The notes below the pieces were generated by a model. It was not told the origin of the DNA. It ran no database searches and saw nothing but the letters and a program-made list of their open reading frames with translations. From the NCBI RefSeq assembly GCF_907164905.1, contig NZ_CAJRAF010000004.1:806001-870000 (forward strand): a stretch of 64,000 bases of DNA, read 5' to 3'. Positions 62,469 to 64,000 of this stretch are shown here, in pieces; the stretch's first letter is position 1, and every line of letters starts with the position of its first letter. Source of the DNA: Dyadobacter sp. CECT 9275 (lineage in GTDB: Bacteria > Bacteroidota > Bacteroidia > Cytophagales > Spirosomataceae). The position numbers and the translations under genes are program-made.

Positions 62469-63803
62469 ATGAACACGCCCAAATATATTACTGCCGAAGA
62501 AGCGGTCAAAGCCATTCAGTCCGAAAACCGGGTTTTCATCCATGGCAGCGCCGCAACGCCTGCGCATCTGGTCCATGCCCTGCAACGGAGGCATTGGGAA
62601 CTAAAAAATGTTGAATTTGTAAGTATCACCACGCTAGGAGATGTTGATTTCAACAATCCTGAACATCATAAGAGTTTCTATTTCAATTCTTTGTTTGTTT
62701 CGGCCAATACCCGTGGTGTGGTCAACAGTGATTATGGTGACTACGTGCCTATTTTCCTGAGCCAGATACCGCAGCTCATCAAAAGCCATAAGTTACCTAT
62801 TGATGTAGCGCTCATTCAGGTATCCCGGCCCGACTCCCATGGCTACTGCTCGCTGGGTACATCGGTGGATATCGCCAGGGCAGCGGTGGATTCTGCCCGG
62901 CATGTGATCGCTATGGTTAATCCGCGGATGCCCCGTACTACTGGTGACGGTTTCGTGCATATCAGCAGAATCAACGCGATGGTATGGCATGAAGCCGCTC
63001 TGCCCGAAGTAGATTATGCCGTGAACGTCAAAAGTTCAACCGTACAGATCGGTGAAAACGTTGCATCTCTTATTGAAGACGGTGCCACGCTGCAAGTTGG
63101 CATCGGGGCCATTCCGGATCAGGTATTACGGAATCTGAAAAATCATAAAAACCTCGGGCTGCATACCGAAATGCTTTCGGACGGTGTCATCCCACTTATT
63201 GAAAACGGTGTGATTAACAACAGTCTAAAAAAACTGAACAGGGGAAAATCTGTTACTTCATTTCTGGTAGGGACACAAAAATTATACGATTTTGTACATG
63301 ACAATCCCGCTATCAGCGTGAAGGATATCGGGTATGTGAATGACACCAGTATCATTCGCCAGAACCCAAAGGTAACCGCCATTAACTCAGCCCTGGAACT
63401 GGACCTCACCGGACAGGTCTGCGCCGACTCCCTGGGTACTTACCAATACTCCGGCATTGGCGGACAAATGGATTTTATTCACGGAGCTTCCCTCTCGGAA
63501 GGAGGCAAGCCGATCATCGCTCTGCCTTCAGTTACTTCATCAGGTGTTTCAAGGATCGTTCCCTTTCTAAAAGAAGGAGCTGGCGTGGTAACGACCCGTG
63601 GCCATATCCACTGGGTGGTTACCGAGTTTGGAGTGGTGGATCTGTTTGGTAAAAGTCTGAAGCAACGTGCCCGGGCATTGATCAATCTCGCACATCCGGA
63701 TCACCGGGAATCTTTGGAAAAAGCCTTCTGCGACCGTTTTGGCAGCTTCTATCGCCCGGGCGTCTCCTCCATATCCGACAGGGTATACCACCCGCTCGGC
63801 TGA
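62469..63803 (+). CDS. Acetyl-CoA hydrolase/4-hydroxybutyrate CoA-transferase family protein
   Basis: A 444-residue family I CoA-transferase-like enzyme. Motifs are VFIHGSAATPAHLVHAL, VALIQVSRPDSHGYCSLGTS, DGATLQVGIGAIPDQVL, GLHTEMLSDGV with the likely catalytic Glu234, INSALELDLTGQV and YSGIGGQMDFIHGASLS. It moves CoA between acetate and another acyl group, or hydrolyses acetyl-CoA. Length fits the 4-hydroxybutyrate/butyrate-acetate CoA-transferase branch. It is a single-gene unit with a Crp/Fnr-like site upstream and a strong terminator downstream, which suggests regulation by redox or carbon state. Confidence 0.92.
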   Translation: MNTPKYITAEEAVKAIQSENRVFIHGSAATPAHLVHALQRRHWELKNVEFVSITTLGDVDFNNPEHHKSFYFNSLFVSANTRGVVNSDYGDYVPIFLSQIPQLIKSHKLPIDVALIQVSRPDSHGYCSLGTSVDIARAAVDSARHVIAMVNPRMPRTTGDGFVHISRINAMVWHEAALPEVDYAVNVKSSTVQIGENVASLIEDGATLQVGIGAIPDQVLRNLKNHKNLGLHTEMLSDGVIPLIENGVINNSLKKLNRGKSVTSFLVGTQKLYDFVHDNPAISVKDIGYVNDTSIIRQNPKVTAINSALELDLTGQVCADSLGTYQYSGIGGQMDFIHGASLSEGGKPIIALPSVTSSGVSRIVPFLKEGAGVVTTRGHIHWVVTEFGVVDLFGKSLKQRARALINLAHPDHRESLEKAFCDRFGSFYRPGVSSISDRVYHPLG

Positions 63804-63825
63804 CATCATTTGTTTGAATATTCCC

Positions 63826-63860
63826 AAAGGGAGGCTGCCAGTTGCACCTCCCTTTTTTTT
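63826..63860 (+). terminator. Rho-independent terminator after the CoA-transferase gene
   Basis: AAAGGGAGG and CCTCCCTTT form a 9-bp stem with a 12-nt loop, followed by an eight-T run (63853-63860). It starts 22 bp after the stop codon. From 63861 to the window end (140 bp) is AT-rich sequence with no gene; near -7-like words (AACCTTTG, TTACTTTG) hint at a promoter for a gene beyond the edge. Confidence 0.88.
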
Positions 63861-64000
63861 GTCCATTCTATTCGGTACCAAACCGAATTTAAATAATATA
63901 ACCTTTGCGCTTGTAAGTTTGTCTTTAAATAAATTACTTTGTCTATCAATTATATAGGAAATAATAACCAGCCACCGGTTTTACCTCCTTCAATCCCATT

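Noticed and set aside
1..64000. tRNA, rRNA, insertion sequences or prophage genes
   Set aside because: None was recognised on either strand by reading; no transposase, integrase or structural phage motif appears among the coding regions.

Overview
The window looks like chromosome from a Bacteroidota bacterium, most likely order Cytophagales and close to Dyadobacter/Spirosoma. The grounds are three SusC/SusD pairs, SusD lipoproteins with Bacteroidota lipoboxes, promoters with a TAnnTTTG -7 element, weak Shine-Dalgarno sites and many exported catabolic enzymes. The genus is inference. No rRNA, tRNA, CRISPR array, insertion sequence or prophage was seen.

Layout. (1) 0-8.2 kb: a probable sialic-acid utilisation locus read leftward (SusC, SusD, N-acetylneuraminate lyase-like enzyme, BNR sialidase, SGNH esterase cut by the window edge), with a divergent FadR-type GntR regulator and a matching operator. 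(2) 8.3-16.7 kb: ApbE flavinyltransferase, a second SusC/SusD pair bracketed by two copies of a REP-like hairpin, a transglutaminase-like protein and an AI-2E family membrane protein, then a repeat-rich spacer. (3) 17.1-22.3 kb: a tight operon of DUF1611/DgcN-like protein, dipeptide epimerase and APC permease, divergent from an Lrp/AsnC regulator that overlaps a serine beta-lactamase-fold lipoprotein. This reads as D-glutamate or muropeptide salvage. (4) 22.3-49.1 kb: the main accessory system, three leftward transcription units around one AraC-type regulator. They are SusC-SusD-MFS; a ten-gene unit (CBM9-like, SMP-30, BASS transporter, M81, RidA, GGT-like, Tat-exported Gfo/Idh-like, Tat-exported SelA-like PLP enzyme, amidohydrolase, sorbosone dehydrogenase-cytochrome c); and a five-gene unit (two 3-hydroxyacyl-CoA dehydrogenase-like proteins, class III aminotransferase, M19 dipeptidase, ceramidase-like hydrolase). 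(5) 49.4-54.6 kb: a DUF6797/cytochrome c protein, a small membrane protein and a periplasmic M81 protein. (6) 55-61.7 kb: two sulfatases, a divergent large GH-like protein and a GDPD. (7) 61.7-64 kb: DUF1801 protein, a decayed higB toxin gene and an acetyl-CoA hydrolase/CoA-transferase.

The most interesting observation is in region 4. All three transcription units have the same promoter architecture: two ATAGTA-type half sites spaced exactly 21 bp, then 24-25 bp, then a perfect TAnnTTTG -7 box. This ties about 27 kb and 19 genes into one candidate regulon, with the AraC gene as the natural regulator. Much of the encoded chemistry appears extracytoplasmic: a PLP enzyme and a Gfo/Idh-like protein carry Tat signals, and RidA, amidohydrolase, GGT-like protein, lactonase-like protein and cytochrome c-linked dehydrogenase carry Sec signals. 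A BASS transporter and cytoplasmic hydrolases and aminotransferase could take the products inward. The substrate is not known from sequence; an amino-sugar acid, N-acyl amino acid or unusual peptide fits the enzyme set.
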